Origin: DASUXA01 sp036378155
GTDB taxonomy: Bacteria > Actinomycetota > Actinomycetes > Mycobacteriales > Micromonosporaceae
NCBI GenBank assembly: GCA_036378155.1
Contig: DASUXA010000102.1
Span: 1-60,104 of the forward strand
Length of the DNA stretch: 60,104 nucleotides
Direction: 5' to 3'
Below the pieces are notes generated by a model. It had not been told where the DNA came from, ran no database searches, and saw only the letters and a program-made list of their open reading frames with translations. The translations under genes and the position numbers were made by a program. Below are positions 35,933 through 44,015 of this stretch, in pieces. Numbering within the stretch: the stretch's first letter is position 1; each line of letters begins with the position of its first letter.

Positions 35933-36715
35933 CTACGCGTCCGCGGTCGCCTTGATGGTCAGCCGGCGACGTGCCGAGCGGCGCAACAGGTCCCGCTCCA
36001 GCCACCACTCCACCGCGATGATCGACAACGTGAGACCCATCCAGTTGTCGGTGGCGTTCGCCATCTGTGCCAGTACGTCCTCGCTGCCGGCGAGCCTGGT
36101 GTGCAGTTGGAGCCGCAGGATCGCCTCGATCGGAGGTTCGAGGATCTCGTTCAGCATGACCGAGGCGGTCAGCGCGAAGCTGCGCAGCATCCACCGCCGG
36201 TGGTCGACGGTACGACCGCGTCGGGCGAGGATGAATCCGTACGTGGTGACGGACAGCCAGAGCACGGCGAGGAGGTCCTGACCGAACGTGGTGACCGCGC
36301 TGAACGGCCAGAAGATCGTCAGTACGATCGCGGTGACGCCCGCCGGGTAGATGCCGGCGAAGACGTAGACCCGCCCGGTGTACCGGTGGACCCGCGGGTA
36401 CTTGCGCCGCAGCCACGGCCAGACCTGCATGATGCTGGTACACAGCCCCACGGTCGAGGCGCCCACGTGGAGGATCAGCACCGGGAAGAACCACGGGTGC
36501 TCCGCTGGGGAGAGCCTGCCCCTGGGCGACGAGATGTAGCCCGCCCAGAGCGGAACGACCGACATGATGACGAAGGCCGTGAACGCGGCCAGTGCGACGC
36601 TGAACATCTTGATTCGACGCCTGGGGCGCGACGTCGCGGCGACGTCCGCCTGGCCATTCCGCCCGTCGCCCCCACGCTGCGTCACGCTGGCCGGCGACAG
36701 CTCTACGTTCTGCAT
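35933..36715 (-). CDS. DUF2306-type membrane protein
   Basis: 260 residues with about six hydrophobic segments. The conserved stretch HPWFFPVLILHVGASTVGL, followed by MQVWPWLRRKYPRVHRYTG and GRVYV, matches the DUF2306 family (inner-membrane proteins with conserved His). Function unknown. The N-terminal ~35 residues are polar, and the C-terminus is basic. It lies between two NRPS units; a role in export or membrane redox chemistry is only a guess. Confidence 0.75.
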   Translation of the reverse strand: MQNVELSPASVTQRGGDGRNGQADVAATSRPRRRIKMFSVALAAFTAFVIMSVVPLWAGYISSPRGRLSPAEHPWFFPVLILHVGASTVGLCTSIMQVWPWLRRKYPRVHRYTGRVYVFAGIYPAGVTAIVLTIFWPFSAVTTFGQDLLAVLWLSVTTYGFILARRGRTVDHRRWMLRSFALTASVMLNEILEPPIEAILRLQLHTRLAGSEDVLAQMANATDNWMGLTLSIIAVEWWLERDLLRRSARRRLTIKATADA

Positions 36716-36853
36716 ACGCGAAAGGATCGTCTTCGCAGGTCAAAGGGGCTTGACCCCTCTTCCGGTGACAGCACCGGTGGTGATGACGTGATCACGTATC
36801 GCTGTGATGAGGAGGGTCGACCGGCGGCACAGACAACGGGCGGACAGGGGTGG

Positions 36854-36883
36854 GCGCGGGACCCGGCATGCCGGGTCCCGCGC
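36854..36883. terminator. 30-bp palindrome after the C-A-PCP NRPS
   Basis: Exact palindrome, 15 bases per arm (36854-36868 and 36869-36883), located 18 bases downstream of the NRPS stop at 36901. It ends the VioD-NRPS operon and could also act on transcripts from the right only. Confidence 0.85.
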
Positions 36884-36900
36884 ACACCGACCGCTCTCGC

Positions 36901-39900
36901 CTACCCCTCCTGGTCGGCGCTGAGCCTGCCCAGCAGGGCGTCGAGCTGCGACTGGTCCACCCGCGCCAGCGGGAAGTCCGACGGCGTGGGCACGGCACCG
37001 GCGGTGTCCTGCTCGGTACCGTCGGCCTGGGCGTCGCCGGTCGCCTGCTTCGGCACCGCCACCGCCTCAGCCGTACCGGGCTGCCCGGCGTCGGCTGCCT
37101 GCTCGGCGTTGGCCGCCTTCGCCGCCGCGCTCGCGGCTTCGGCCAGAAGCGCGACGGTGGGGTGTTCGAACAGGTCGAGCGGGGACAGGTTGATGCCTTG
37201 TTCCTGTGCCCGGGCGACGACCTGGATGGCGAGGATGCTGTCGCCGCCGAGTTCGAAGAAGTTGTCGTTGGCGCCGACGACGGTGACGCCGAGGACGGCG
37301 GCGACGATGTCGGCGAGTTGGCGTTCGAGCGGGGTCTGCGGCAGGACGAGTTCCTCGGTGAGTTCCGGGCGCTCGTCGCCAGGCTCGGGCAGGTGATCGT
37401 AGTCGATCTTCCCGTTGGAGGTCAGCGGGATGGTGTCGAGTTGGATGAAGCTCGCCGGGACGAGGTACTGGGGGATCTCCCGGGCGAGGAAGCGCCGGAT
37501 GTCGGTGATGCTGGGGCGGGTCCGCGGCTGCGGAACGAGGTAGGCGACCAGGCGCTTGTCGCCGGGGGTGGGCTCGTGGGTGGTGACGATCGCCTGGGCG
37601 ATCTGCGGGTGCCGGCACATCGCCGATTCGATTTCGGCTGGTTCCACCCGGTACCCACGGATCTTGATCTGGGTGTCGGCGCGGGAGACGAATTCGAGGT
37701 TGCCGTCGGGGCGCTGGCGCACGAGGTCGCCGCTGCGGTACAGACGCGCGCCGGGCACCGTGGGGTGGGCGATGAACCGTTCGGCGGTCAGGTCGGGGCG
37801 GTTGTGGTAGCCGCGGGCGACGCTGGGACCCCCGATGTACAGCTCGCCGACCGCGCCCACCGGGACCGGCTTGAGGTCCGGGTCGAGGATGTGCAGTTCG
37901 ACGGTGGGCAGCGGGGTACCGATGGGCAGGTGGCGCAGGTCCGCGTCGCTCGGGTTGGCCGGTAGGCGGAAGAACGTCGACGACACCGTGGTTTCGGTGA
38001 TGCCGTAGACGTGCATCAGCGGGATGCGGTGCCGGCGCCACATCGCCAGGCGTTCGGGCAGCACCCGTTCGGCGCCGACGATGACCAACCGCAGGCAGCC
38101 GGGCAGCGCCCGCTCGGTGCGGTCCAGTTCGCGGACCCATTCGTGCCAGTAGGCGGCCGGCAGTTCCATCACGCTGATCCGGTCGCGTTCGGCCAGCGCC
38201 GCCAGGTCCAGGTTCGGGCCCTGCATGTTCGCCGGCGGGATGACCACAGCCCCACCCGCGCTCCAGATCGGGAACAGTTCCTCGATCAGCACGTCGAACG
38301 CCGGCGAGGCGAACTGCAGGAACCGGTCGCCGGCGCCCAGCTGCAACCGGGCCACGGTCTCCCGCGCGAACACCGCCAACGACCGGTGCTCGACCACGAC
38401 CCCCTTCGGCTGCCCCGTCGACCCCGAGGTGTAGATCACGTACGCGGCGGTCGACGGCCGCACCGCAGCGGTCGCCCGAGCGGCGCCGTCGTCGAGGTCG
38501 GGGATGTCGTCGAGGACCAGCGGCTCACAGCCCGGTACCCCCGCCGCCTTACCCGCCAGATCAGCCGTGGTCAGCACCACGGGCGCCTGCGCGTCGGACA
38601 GCATGTACCCGATCCGATCCGCCGGATAGTCCCCGTCCAGCGGCACGAACGCCGCCCCGGCCTTCAACACGCCCAGGACCGCCACCGCCAGCCCCGGCGA
38701 CCGCGGCACCAGTACGCCCACCCGCGACTCGGCGCCCACGCCCAGCTCGGCCAGCCGCCGCGCGACAGCCTCCGCCCGCGCGTCCAACTCGGCGTACGAC
38801 AGCTCGACGCCGCCGCACACCACCGCCGCCGCGTCCGGCGCCACCTCGACCTGTTGCTTGAACAGATCCAGGAACCCGACCCAGTCGCTCGAGTCGGCCG
38901 CCGCGGGCAGCGGGGCACGGTCGGTCGCCCCGGTGCCGGCGAGGCTGAGCATGTCCACGTCGGCGACGCGCCGCTCAGGGCTGTGGACCAGCTGCATGAG
39001 TACGTTCTGGACCTGCTGGGCGAGCCGGACGATGGTGTCGTGGTTGAACAGTTCGGTGCTGTAGTGCCACAGCATGTTCACCGCGTCGGGCATCGCCTGG
39101 GTGATGACGATGATGTCGATCGGGATCGGACCGGGATCGACCGGCAGCGGCGAGATCCGCAGCCCCGGCATCTCCAACACCTGGTCCGCCAGGCGCAGCA
39201 GGGTACCGGGCGCGGTCACCACGTTGATCATCATCTGGATCAGCGGGGTCTGCGACGCCTCCTTCGGCGCCAGCTCCTCCACCAGCCGGTCGAACGGAAT
39301 GTCCTGGTGGTCGAACGCCGCCGAGACCACCTCCCGCGCCCGGTGCAGCACCTCCAGCAGGGTCTCACCGCGGGTGAGGCGGATCCGGAACGGGATCGCG
39401 TTGGCGAAGCAGCCGATGACCTGCTCGGTCTCGGTACGCACCCGGCCGGTGATCGCCGAGCCGAAGACCAGGTCGTCCTGATCGGTGTACCGGTACAGCA
39501 CCACCGAGCAGGCCGCCAACATCAGCATCGAGATGGACACGCCCTCGCGCTCGGCGAACGCCTGCAACGCGCGCATGTCCTCACCGCCCAGCTCGGCGGT
39601 GTGGTGCGCACCGGCGAACGTGCGCCGTACCGGGTACGGCCGGTCGTTCGGCAACGCCAGGCGCGGCGGAATGTCCTTCAGCACCTCGCGCCAGTACTCC
39701 AGCTCCTGGGCCATGAAGTCGTCGCCCAGCCGCTCGCGCTGCCACACCGCGAAGTCGCCGTACTGGATCGGCGGCGGCGGCAGATCCGGCTCACGTCCCT
39801 CGCGCATCGCCGGGAACAGCGCGGTCACCTCGCGCAGGATCAGCGACATCGACCAGCCGTCCGACGCCGCGTGGTGGGTGGTCACCAGCGCCACCCACTT

Positions 39901-40401
39901 GTCCGGACCCAGCCGCAACGCCGTGGCGCGCATCTTCTGCGGCAGGTCCGGCGGGAACGGACGCATGACCTCCTCGTCGTACCGCCGCCGCACCTCCCGC
40001 CACTGCTCGTCCTCCGGCAGGTGACTGAGGTCGTCGACCTCGGACGGAATCGGCGACACCGGATGCACGACCTGTACCGGTACCCCGTCGACGATCTCGA
40101 CCGTCGACCGCAGCACCTCGTGCCGGGCCATGACCTCGGTCAGTACCCGACCCAGCAGGTCCAGGTCGACGTCGCCCTCGAGGACCAGCGCGCCGGAGAT
40201 GTTGTTCGACGGCCGGTACCGCTCGAGAGCCCACTCCCGCTGCTGCGCGTACGACAACGGCGTCGGACGGGACCGGTCCCGCGGCAGGATACGACCCCCC
40301 TGGGCAGACCCACGCGAAGCCGCCAAGTCGGCAACCCGCGCCTCCAAGAGCGCCCTCTGCTCCGGAGAAAGCGCCGCGATCCGACTCTGCAGGTCGGTCA
40401 T
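36901..40401 (-). CDS. NRPS module: C-A-PCP with C-terminal docking-like tail
   Basis: 1,166 residues. N-terminal MTDLQSRIAALSPEQRALLE is a typical interdomain helix. Condensation with HHAASDGW (~176), adenylation with YTSGSTGQPKGV (~660), PCP with GGDSILA (~1053). The adenylation pocket includes FDVLIEE, VIVGAE and HVYGITETTVSS, with an acidic residue at the position often linked to basic side chains; the substrate is not certain. After the PCP a ~70-residue Ala/Gln-rich linker leads to DFPLARVDQSQLDALL, a pattern that usually joins a PCP to a downstream condensation partner. Its start overlaps the VioD-like stop by one base (TGATG), so capreomycidine or another arginine-derived residue is the most natural substrate by context. 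Confidence 0.93.
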   Translation of the reverse strand: MTDLQSRIAALSPEQRALLEARVADLAASRGSAQGGRILPRDRSRPTPLSYAQQREWALERYRPSNNISGALVLEGDVDLDLLGRVLTEVMARHEVLRSTVEIVDGVPVQVVHPVSPIPSEVDDLSHLPEDEQWREVRRRYDEEVMRPFPPDLPQKMRATALRLGPDKWVALVTTHHAASDGWSMSLILREVTALFPAMREGREPDLPPPPIQYGDFAVWQRERLGDDFMAQELEYWREVLKDIPPRLALPNDRPYPVRRTFAGAHHTAELGGEDMRALQAFAEREGVSISMLMLAACSVVLYRYTDQDDLVFGSAITGRVRTETEQVIGCFANAIPFRIRLTRGETLLEVLHRAREVVSAAFDHQDIPFDRLVEELAPKEASQTPLIQMMINVVTAPGTLLRLADQVLEMPGLRISPLPVDPGPIPIDIIVITQAMPDAVNMLWHYSTELFNHDTIVRLAQQVQNVLMQLVHSPERRVADVDMLSLAGTGATDRAPLPAAADSSDWVGFLDLFKQQVEVAPDAAAVVCGGVELSYAELDARAEAVARRLAELGVGAESRVGVLVPRSPGLAVAVLGVLKAGAAFVPLDGDYPADRIGYMLSDAQAPVVLTTADLAGKAAGVPGCEPLVLDDIPDLDDGAARATAAVRPSTAAYVIYTSGSTGQPKGVVVEHRSLAVFARETVARLQLGAGDRFLQFASPAFDVLIEELFPIWSAGGAVVIPPANMQGPNLDLAALAERDRISVMELPAAYWHEWVRELDRTERALPGCLRLVIVGAERVLPERLAMWRRHRIPLMHVYGITETTVSSTFFRLPANPSDADLRHLPIGTPLPTVELHILDPDLKPVPVGAVGELYIGGPSVARGYHNRPDLTAERFIAHPTVPGARLYRSGDLVRQRPDGNLEFVSRADTQIKIRGYRVEPAEIESAMCRHPQIAQAIVTTHEPTPGDKRLVAYLVPQPRTRPSITDIRRFLAREIPQYLVPASFIQLDTIPLTSNGKIDYDHLPEPGDERPELTEELVLPQTPLERQLADIVAAVLGVTVVGANDNFFELGGDSILAIQVVARAQEQGINLSPLDLFEHPTVALLAEAASAAAKAANAEQAADAGQPGTAEAVAVPKQATGDAQADGTEQDTAGAVPTPSDFPLARVDQSQLDALLGRLSADQEG

Positions 40402-41534
40402 CAGGACACTCCCATCCGCGCGTTTTCGCGCAATAGCTGTTCGAGAAAGGACAGTCCAGTGGTCAGCTCGGCAGTCGTACCGCCGAAGCCGAGTCGTGCG
40501 TAGCTGCGGAACGTGTCGCCGAAGCAGGCACCGGGCACCAGCAGCACCCGGTACCGTTCAGCCAGGTCACGGCACAACCCGGTGACGTCGGGGCGCCCCG
40601 GAAACTCCACGAACGAGGTCACTCCCCCGTCCGGCGGGACGACCCGCACCAGGTCGGGCAGGTTGCCCGCCCAGTCGAGCAGCCGCTGCCGGTTCGCCGT
40701 GGCGTGCTCGCGCTGGAGCTTGACGATCCGGTCGGCGTTGCGCACCGCCAGTTCGGCGAAGAACTCGAGTACCGGCGAGACGTACAGCGCGATGTAGTCG
40801 CGCAGCAGAGCCGCGCGGGCCAGCAGGTCCGGCGGCGCGAGGCACCAGCCGACCCGCAGACCGGCGAGCCCGTAGCTCTTGGACAGGGTGCCGAAACAGA
40901 TGCACTTGTCGTACCGGCGCAGCGGCAACGGCAACGGATCGCCGGTGTAGGTGATCTCCCCGAACGCGTTGTCCCACACCAGCCAGGCGCCCGCCTCGGC
41001 GGCGATCGCGATGATCTCGTCCTGTTCCTCGCGGGTGACGCTGATGCCGGTCGGGTTGTGCGGAAAGTTCACCACGATCATCCGGGGGCGGCTGCGCGCC
41101 AGTTCCCGCAACCGGGGCAGGTCGGGACGGAAACCGGCGTCGGTACGCAGCGGCCACCGGGTGATCCGGCAGCCGCGCCACGCCGCGATGTCGTACAGCT
41201 GCTGGTACGCGGGGTCGACCGCGATCACCTCGTCGCCCGGTTCGAGCGCGAGGTGCATCACCAGGTAGATCGCCTCGCTGGAGCCGTGCGTGACCATGAC
41301 CGGGTCGACGTCGCCTTCGGTCCACCGGTCGGCGAGCGCGGCACGCAGCCGCCGCCCGCCGAAGCTCTCGCTGTCGCGGAACATCAGGTTGTTCAGGTCG
41401 GACAGGTCGACGTCGCAGATGTCGCACAACTCCGCCATCGACAGGTCGCGAACACCACTGCTGCCGATGTCGTAGTCGACCTCGTGGTAGTAGCTGCGCA
41501 TCCAGGCCTCGAGCCTGGCAACGGCGATATCCAT
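40401..41534 (-). CDS. VioD-like capreomycidine synthase
   Basis: 377 residues from ATG 41534 (GTG 41567 possible; both ribosome sites are weak). Many blocks match VioD: SSGVRDLSMAEL, LMFRDSESFGGRRLRAALA, THGSSEAIYL, VVNFPHNPTG, and FGTLSKSYGLAGLRVGWC with the PLP lysine. VioD performs beta-elimination of 3-hydroxy-Arg and intramolecular cyclisation to (2S,3R)-capreomycidine. The substrate would come from the VioC-like enzyme. It is translationally coupled to the C-A-PCP NRPS. An epi-capreomycidine or streptolidine-type variant cannot be excluded. Confidence 0.9.
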   Translation of the reverse strand: MDIAVARLEAWMRSYYHEVDYDIGSSGVRDLSMAELCDICDVDLSDLNNLMFRDSESFGGRRLRAALADRWTEGDVDPVMVTHGSSEAIYLVMHLALEPGDEVIAVDPAYQQLYDIAAWRGCRITRWPLRTDAGFRPDLPRLRELARSRPRMIVVNFPHNPTGISVTREEQDEIIAIAAEAGAWLVWDNAFGEITYTGDPLPLPLRRYDKCICFGTLSKSYGLAGLRVGWCLAPPDLLARAALLRDYIALYVSPVLEFFAELAVRNADRIVKLQREHATANRQRLLDWAGNLPDLVRVVPPDGGVTSFVEFPGRPDVTGLCRDLAERYRVLLVPGACFGDTFRSYARLGFGGTTAELTTGLSFLEQLLRENARMGVS

Positions 41535-41648
41535 ACCAATCCGTTCTGTCCAGCCGTCCGCCTTCACGCGAGGCCGTCAACCCGGGTACCGGGGCGCGAC
41601 GACAGCCGGCACGAGGCCGCTCGGACCCAGGTGCGTCCTGCCGAGGTG

Positions 41649-41695
41649 ACGCTACCCACGCGCCGCGCGGAAGGAATGTCACGTGAAGAGAGGAC
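41649..41695 (-). promoter_or_regulatory. Cluster-type promoter for the VioD-NRPS operon
   Basis: On the minus strand: GTCCT-N8-GTGAC (41695-41678), 23 bases, then TAGCGT (41654-41649). The leader to the VioD ATG is about 108 bases. Confidence 0.68.
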
Positions 41696-41832
41696 GAGGC
41701 GGGCGGACCTCGGCATTCAGGGCACGACGCGCCCCGCGTGGCGCGCGCGCGGCAGCGTCCGCGGTCGATCGGTACCGCCCTGTGGCGGCGCGCGCCCGAG
41801 CGGCACGCCCGGCCGGTGGCCCGCCGAGCGAT

Positions 41833-41886
41833 GGGCGCGCGCCGACGCGCGCCCGAGCGACAAGCGCCCGTCGCCCGCCGGGCGAC
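41833..41886 (-). terminator. GC-rich hairpins after the thioesterase operon
   Basis: The gap 41535-41920 (386 bases) contains the VioD promoter and, next to the thioesterase stop, two inverted repeats: GGGCGCGC/GCGCGCCC (41833-41840 with 41847-41854) and GTCGCCC/GGGCGAC (41870-41876 with 41880-41886). They probably end the long operon that begins at 52.4 kb. No gene is seen in the gap. Confidence 0.55.
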
Positions 41887-41920
41887 AACCGCGCCGGTCG
41901 CCCGCCGGGCTACCGCCGCT

Positions 41921-42703
41921 TCACGCCACGTCCGCCGACTGGGCGCGCAGTTCCCGCAGCAGGTCGTCGGCGACGGTACGGATCACCCGGCGCTCGCCTT
42001 CGCTGTCGAAGAAGTGCCCACCGGGGATGACGTCGAGGTCGAACCGGGCGCTGGTCTCCGCGCCCCAGCCGCTCATCCGCTCCGGGGAACCCTCGACGTC
42101 GTCGATACCGGCGAACGCGTGGATCGGCACGTCCAGCGGCGTCTCGGGGCGGAACCGGAAGGTATCGACCAACGTCAGGTCGGCACGCAACGTGGGCAGC
42201 AGGGACGCGAGCAGTTCCGGCGCGGCGAAGAGTTCCGGCGGGGTACCGCCCATCCGGCGCAGGTACTCGATGAGAACCTCGTCGTCCACATTCCAGTCCG
42301 CCAGTCCCTCGCGGAATTCGGGGGCGGCGGTGCTCGCCACGAACAGCGCGGTCGGCATGGGCATCGCCCGGTCCCGCAGGCGATGGCTGAGCACCCACGC
42401 CACCCGGGCGCCCATGCTCAGCCCGAAGAAGGCGAACGGCTGGTCCAGCAGCGGTTCGAGCACCTCCACGAGCGTGTCGACGAGCGGCGACATCGCGTCG
42501 AAGGGACGCTCCCGGAGCCGGTCCGCGCGACCGGGCAGCTGTACCGCGATCGGCTCGACGAACCGGGGCATCAGGTTCGGCCACGCGCGGTACAGCGCGG
42601 CGGTACCGCCGGCGTGATGGAAGCAGAACAGCCGCACGTCGGCGGGCCCCGCGCCGCCGAACCGCTTGAACCACCGCGACTGGTCGTCCCGCACGGCGAC
42701 CAT
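41921..42703 (-). CDS. Type II thioesterase (Ser type)
   Basis: 260 residues from ATG 42703, which shares one base with the stop of the upstream thioesterase (TGATG). FCFHHAGGTAALYRAW, GRADR, and the nucleophile elbow FGLSMGARVAW (Ser near residue 96); late His in GGHFFDSEGER. Paralogue of the thioesterase at 26.3 kb. It is the last gene of a ten-cistron-scale operon. Confidence 0.93.
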   Translation of the reverse strand: MVAVRDDQSRWFKRFGGAGPADVRLFCFHHAGGTAALYRAWPNLMPRFVEPIAVQLPGRADRLRERPFDAMSPLVDTLVEVLEPLLDQPFAFFGLSMGARVAWVLSHRLRDRAMPMPTALFVASTAAPEFREGLADWNVDDEVLIEYLRRMGGTPPELFAAPELLASLLPTLRADLTLVDTFRFRPETPLDVPIHAFAGIDDVEGSPERMSGWGAETSARFDLDVIPGGHFFDSEGERRVIRTVADDLLRELRAQSADVA

Positions 42704-43440
42704 CACGACCTCATACCCGAGGACAGGGTCTTCAGCAGTTCCGGCGGCGCGTCGATGAACCGGTGGTGACGACCGTTGAACAGCTCGAACGTGGTGTCGC
42801 CGACGTCCGCCCATCCGGTCATCTGCCCGAAGCCGACCTCGGCGTCGTCGGTCCAGCCGATCGCGGTGATCGGGCAGGACAGCCGGAGCGGATCGGGCAC
42901 GATGTACTGCCGGCTCACGTCGACGTCCGCGCGCAGCACGCTGACGTAGATCTCGATCAGCGCGGGATGCGGCTGACCACCCAGGGCACGAATCGTCGTC
43001 TCGAGTTCCTCCGCCATCTCCGCGTCGTTCATGCCCAGCATCCGCCCGACCGGGCCGTCCTGGGGCGCGACCTGGGACGATACGAACAGCCGGACCGGCA
43101 TCGGCATGCCCTCGCGGTGCAGTTGGGCGGTTGCCTCGTAGGCGGGCAGCGCCGACCAGCAGTGCCCGAAGAAGGCGAAGGGCACGTCCATGTACGGCAG
43201 CAGCGCCTCGATCATGGCCGACGCCATGTCCTGGAACGTCTTCGGTACCGGCTCAGCCAACCGGGTCTCGCGTCCAGGCAGTTCCACCGGCAGGAACTCG
43301 ATGGAGTCCTGCTCGCGGGGCCAGTTGCGGAACAGGCCGGCGCCGCAGCCCGCGTACGGGATGCAGAACACCCGTCCCGCCGCCGTCGGCGACGGCGGAC
43401 GTGGCAGCCAGGCGGTCCTTCCGGTCACGTTTGGGGGCAT
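42703..43440 (-). CDS. Type II thioesterase-like protein with a Cys nucleophile
   Basis: 245 residues from ATG 43440, with GGGAGAG upstream. The fold is that of NRPS type II thioesterases: CIPYAGCGAGLFRNW, LPGRETR, MTGWADVGDTTFELFNGRHHRF with the usual late His. The nucleophile elbow reads FGHCWSALPAYE (Cys near residue 95) where the family has GHSxGA, so Ser is replaced by Cys and the following Gly by Ser. Such Cys variants exist among thioesterase domains that make strained rings or transfer acyl groups. It may therefore do something other than editing, for example acyl transfer. It is coupled to the Ser-type thioesterase downstream. Confidence 0.88.
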   Translation of the reverse strand: MPPNVTGRTAWLPRPPSPTAAGRVFCIPYAGCGAGLFRNWPREQDSIEFLPVELPGRETRLAEPVPKTFQDMASAMIEALLPYMDVPFAFFGHCWSALPAYEATAQLHREGMPMPVRLFVSSQVAPQDGPVGRMLGMNDAEMAEELETTIRALGGQPHPALIEIYVSVLRADVDVSRQYIVPDPLRLSCPITAIGWTDDAEVGFGQMTGWADVGDTTFELFNGRHHRFIDAPPELLKTLSSGMRS

Positions 43441-43579
43441 CGCGACTCTCCGGGCGGTTGTCGGGTCGATCGGGGACTTCGGCGCCTGGGCCGACGCCGA
43501 CTGGACGAAGGAGCGCAGCGACGTCGCAAGACGGCGTCTCGCAGGCCCAGGCGCCGTGGGTCGTGGGGGCGGACCGCCG

Positions 43580-43771
43580 TCAGCGGGCGCTGAGCGGACG
43601 CAGGTCGGTCCAGTGCTGCTCCACGTACTCCAGGCACGCCTGACGCGTGTCCTCACCGTGCACGACCCGCCACCCGGCCGGTACCGGCAGATGGCTCGGC
43701 CACAGCGAGTGCTGCTCCTCGTCGTTGACAAGCACCAGGAACGTGCCGTCCGGGTCGTCGAACGGATTCAT
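43580..43771 (-). CDS. MbtH-like protein (copy 2)
   Basis: 63 residues, MNPFDDPDGTFLVLVNDEEQ with SLWP and VPAGW. The protein is identical to copy 3 just upstream. GGAGTCAACGTC precedes the ATG. It probably serves the adenylation domains encoded nearby. 140 bases separate it from the next gene. Confidence 0.95.
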   Translation of the reverse strand: MNPFDDPDGTFLVLVNDEEQHSLWPSHLPVPAGWRVVHGEDTRQACLEYVEQHWTDLRPLSAR

Positions 43772-43823
43772 GACGTTGACTCCTTGTGTCGAATGGGCGA
43801 GGGAGGGAACGCATCCGCCACGG

Positions 43824-44015
43824 TCAGCGCGCGCTGAGCGGACGCAGGTCGGTCCAGTGCTGCTCCACGTACTCCAGGCACGCCTGACGCGTGTCCTCAC
43901 CGTGCACGACCCGCCACCCCGCCGGTACCGGCAGATGGCTCGGCCACAGCGAATGCTGCTCCTCGTCGTTGACAAGCACCAGGAACGTGCCGTCCGGGTC
44001 GTCGAACGGATTCAT
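43824..44015 (-). CDS. MbtH-like protein (copy 3)
   Basis: 63 residues, identical in sequence to copy 2. Its ATG overlaps the stop of the antiporter gene (ATGA), and AGGAG lies at the end of that gene, so it is translationally coupled. Gene dosage of MbtH relative to the several adenylation domains may be the reason for keeping two copies, but this is speculation. Confidence 0.95.
   Translation of the reverse strand: MNPFDDPDGTFLVLVNDEEQHSLWPSHLPVPAGWRVVHGEDTRQACLEYVEQHWTDLRPLSAR

Noticed and set aside
36738..36790. GTCAC-N8-GGGTC upstream of the DUF2306 gene as another regulon site
   Set aside because: The right half departs from GKGAC and no suitable -10 follows at the fixed distance, so it is probably chance.
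41700..41920. Clustered GCGCCCG / GTCGCCCGCCGGGC repeats
   Set aside because: Considered as a CRISPR-like or regulatory repeat array, but the units vary in length and spacing and form simple GC hairpins; they fit a terminator region.
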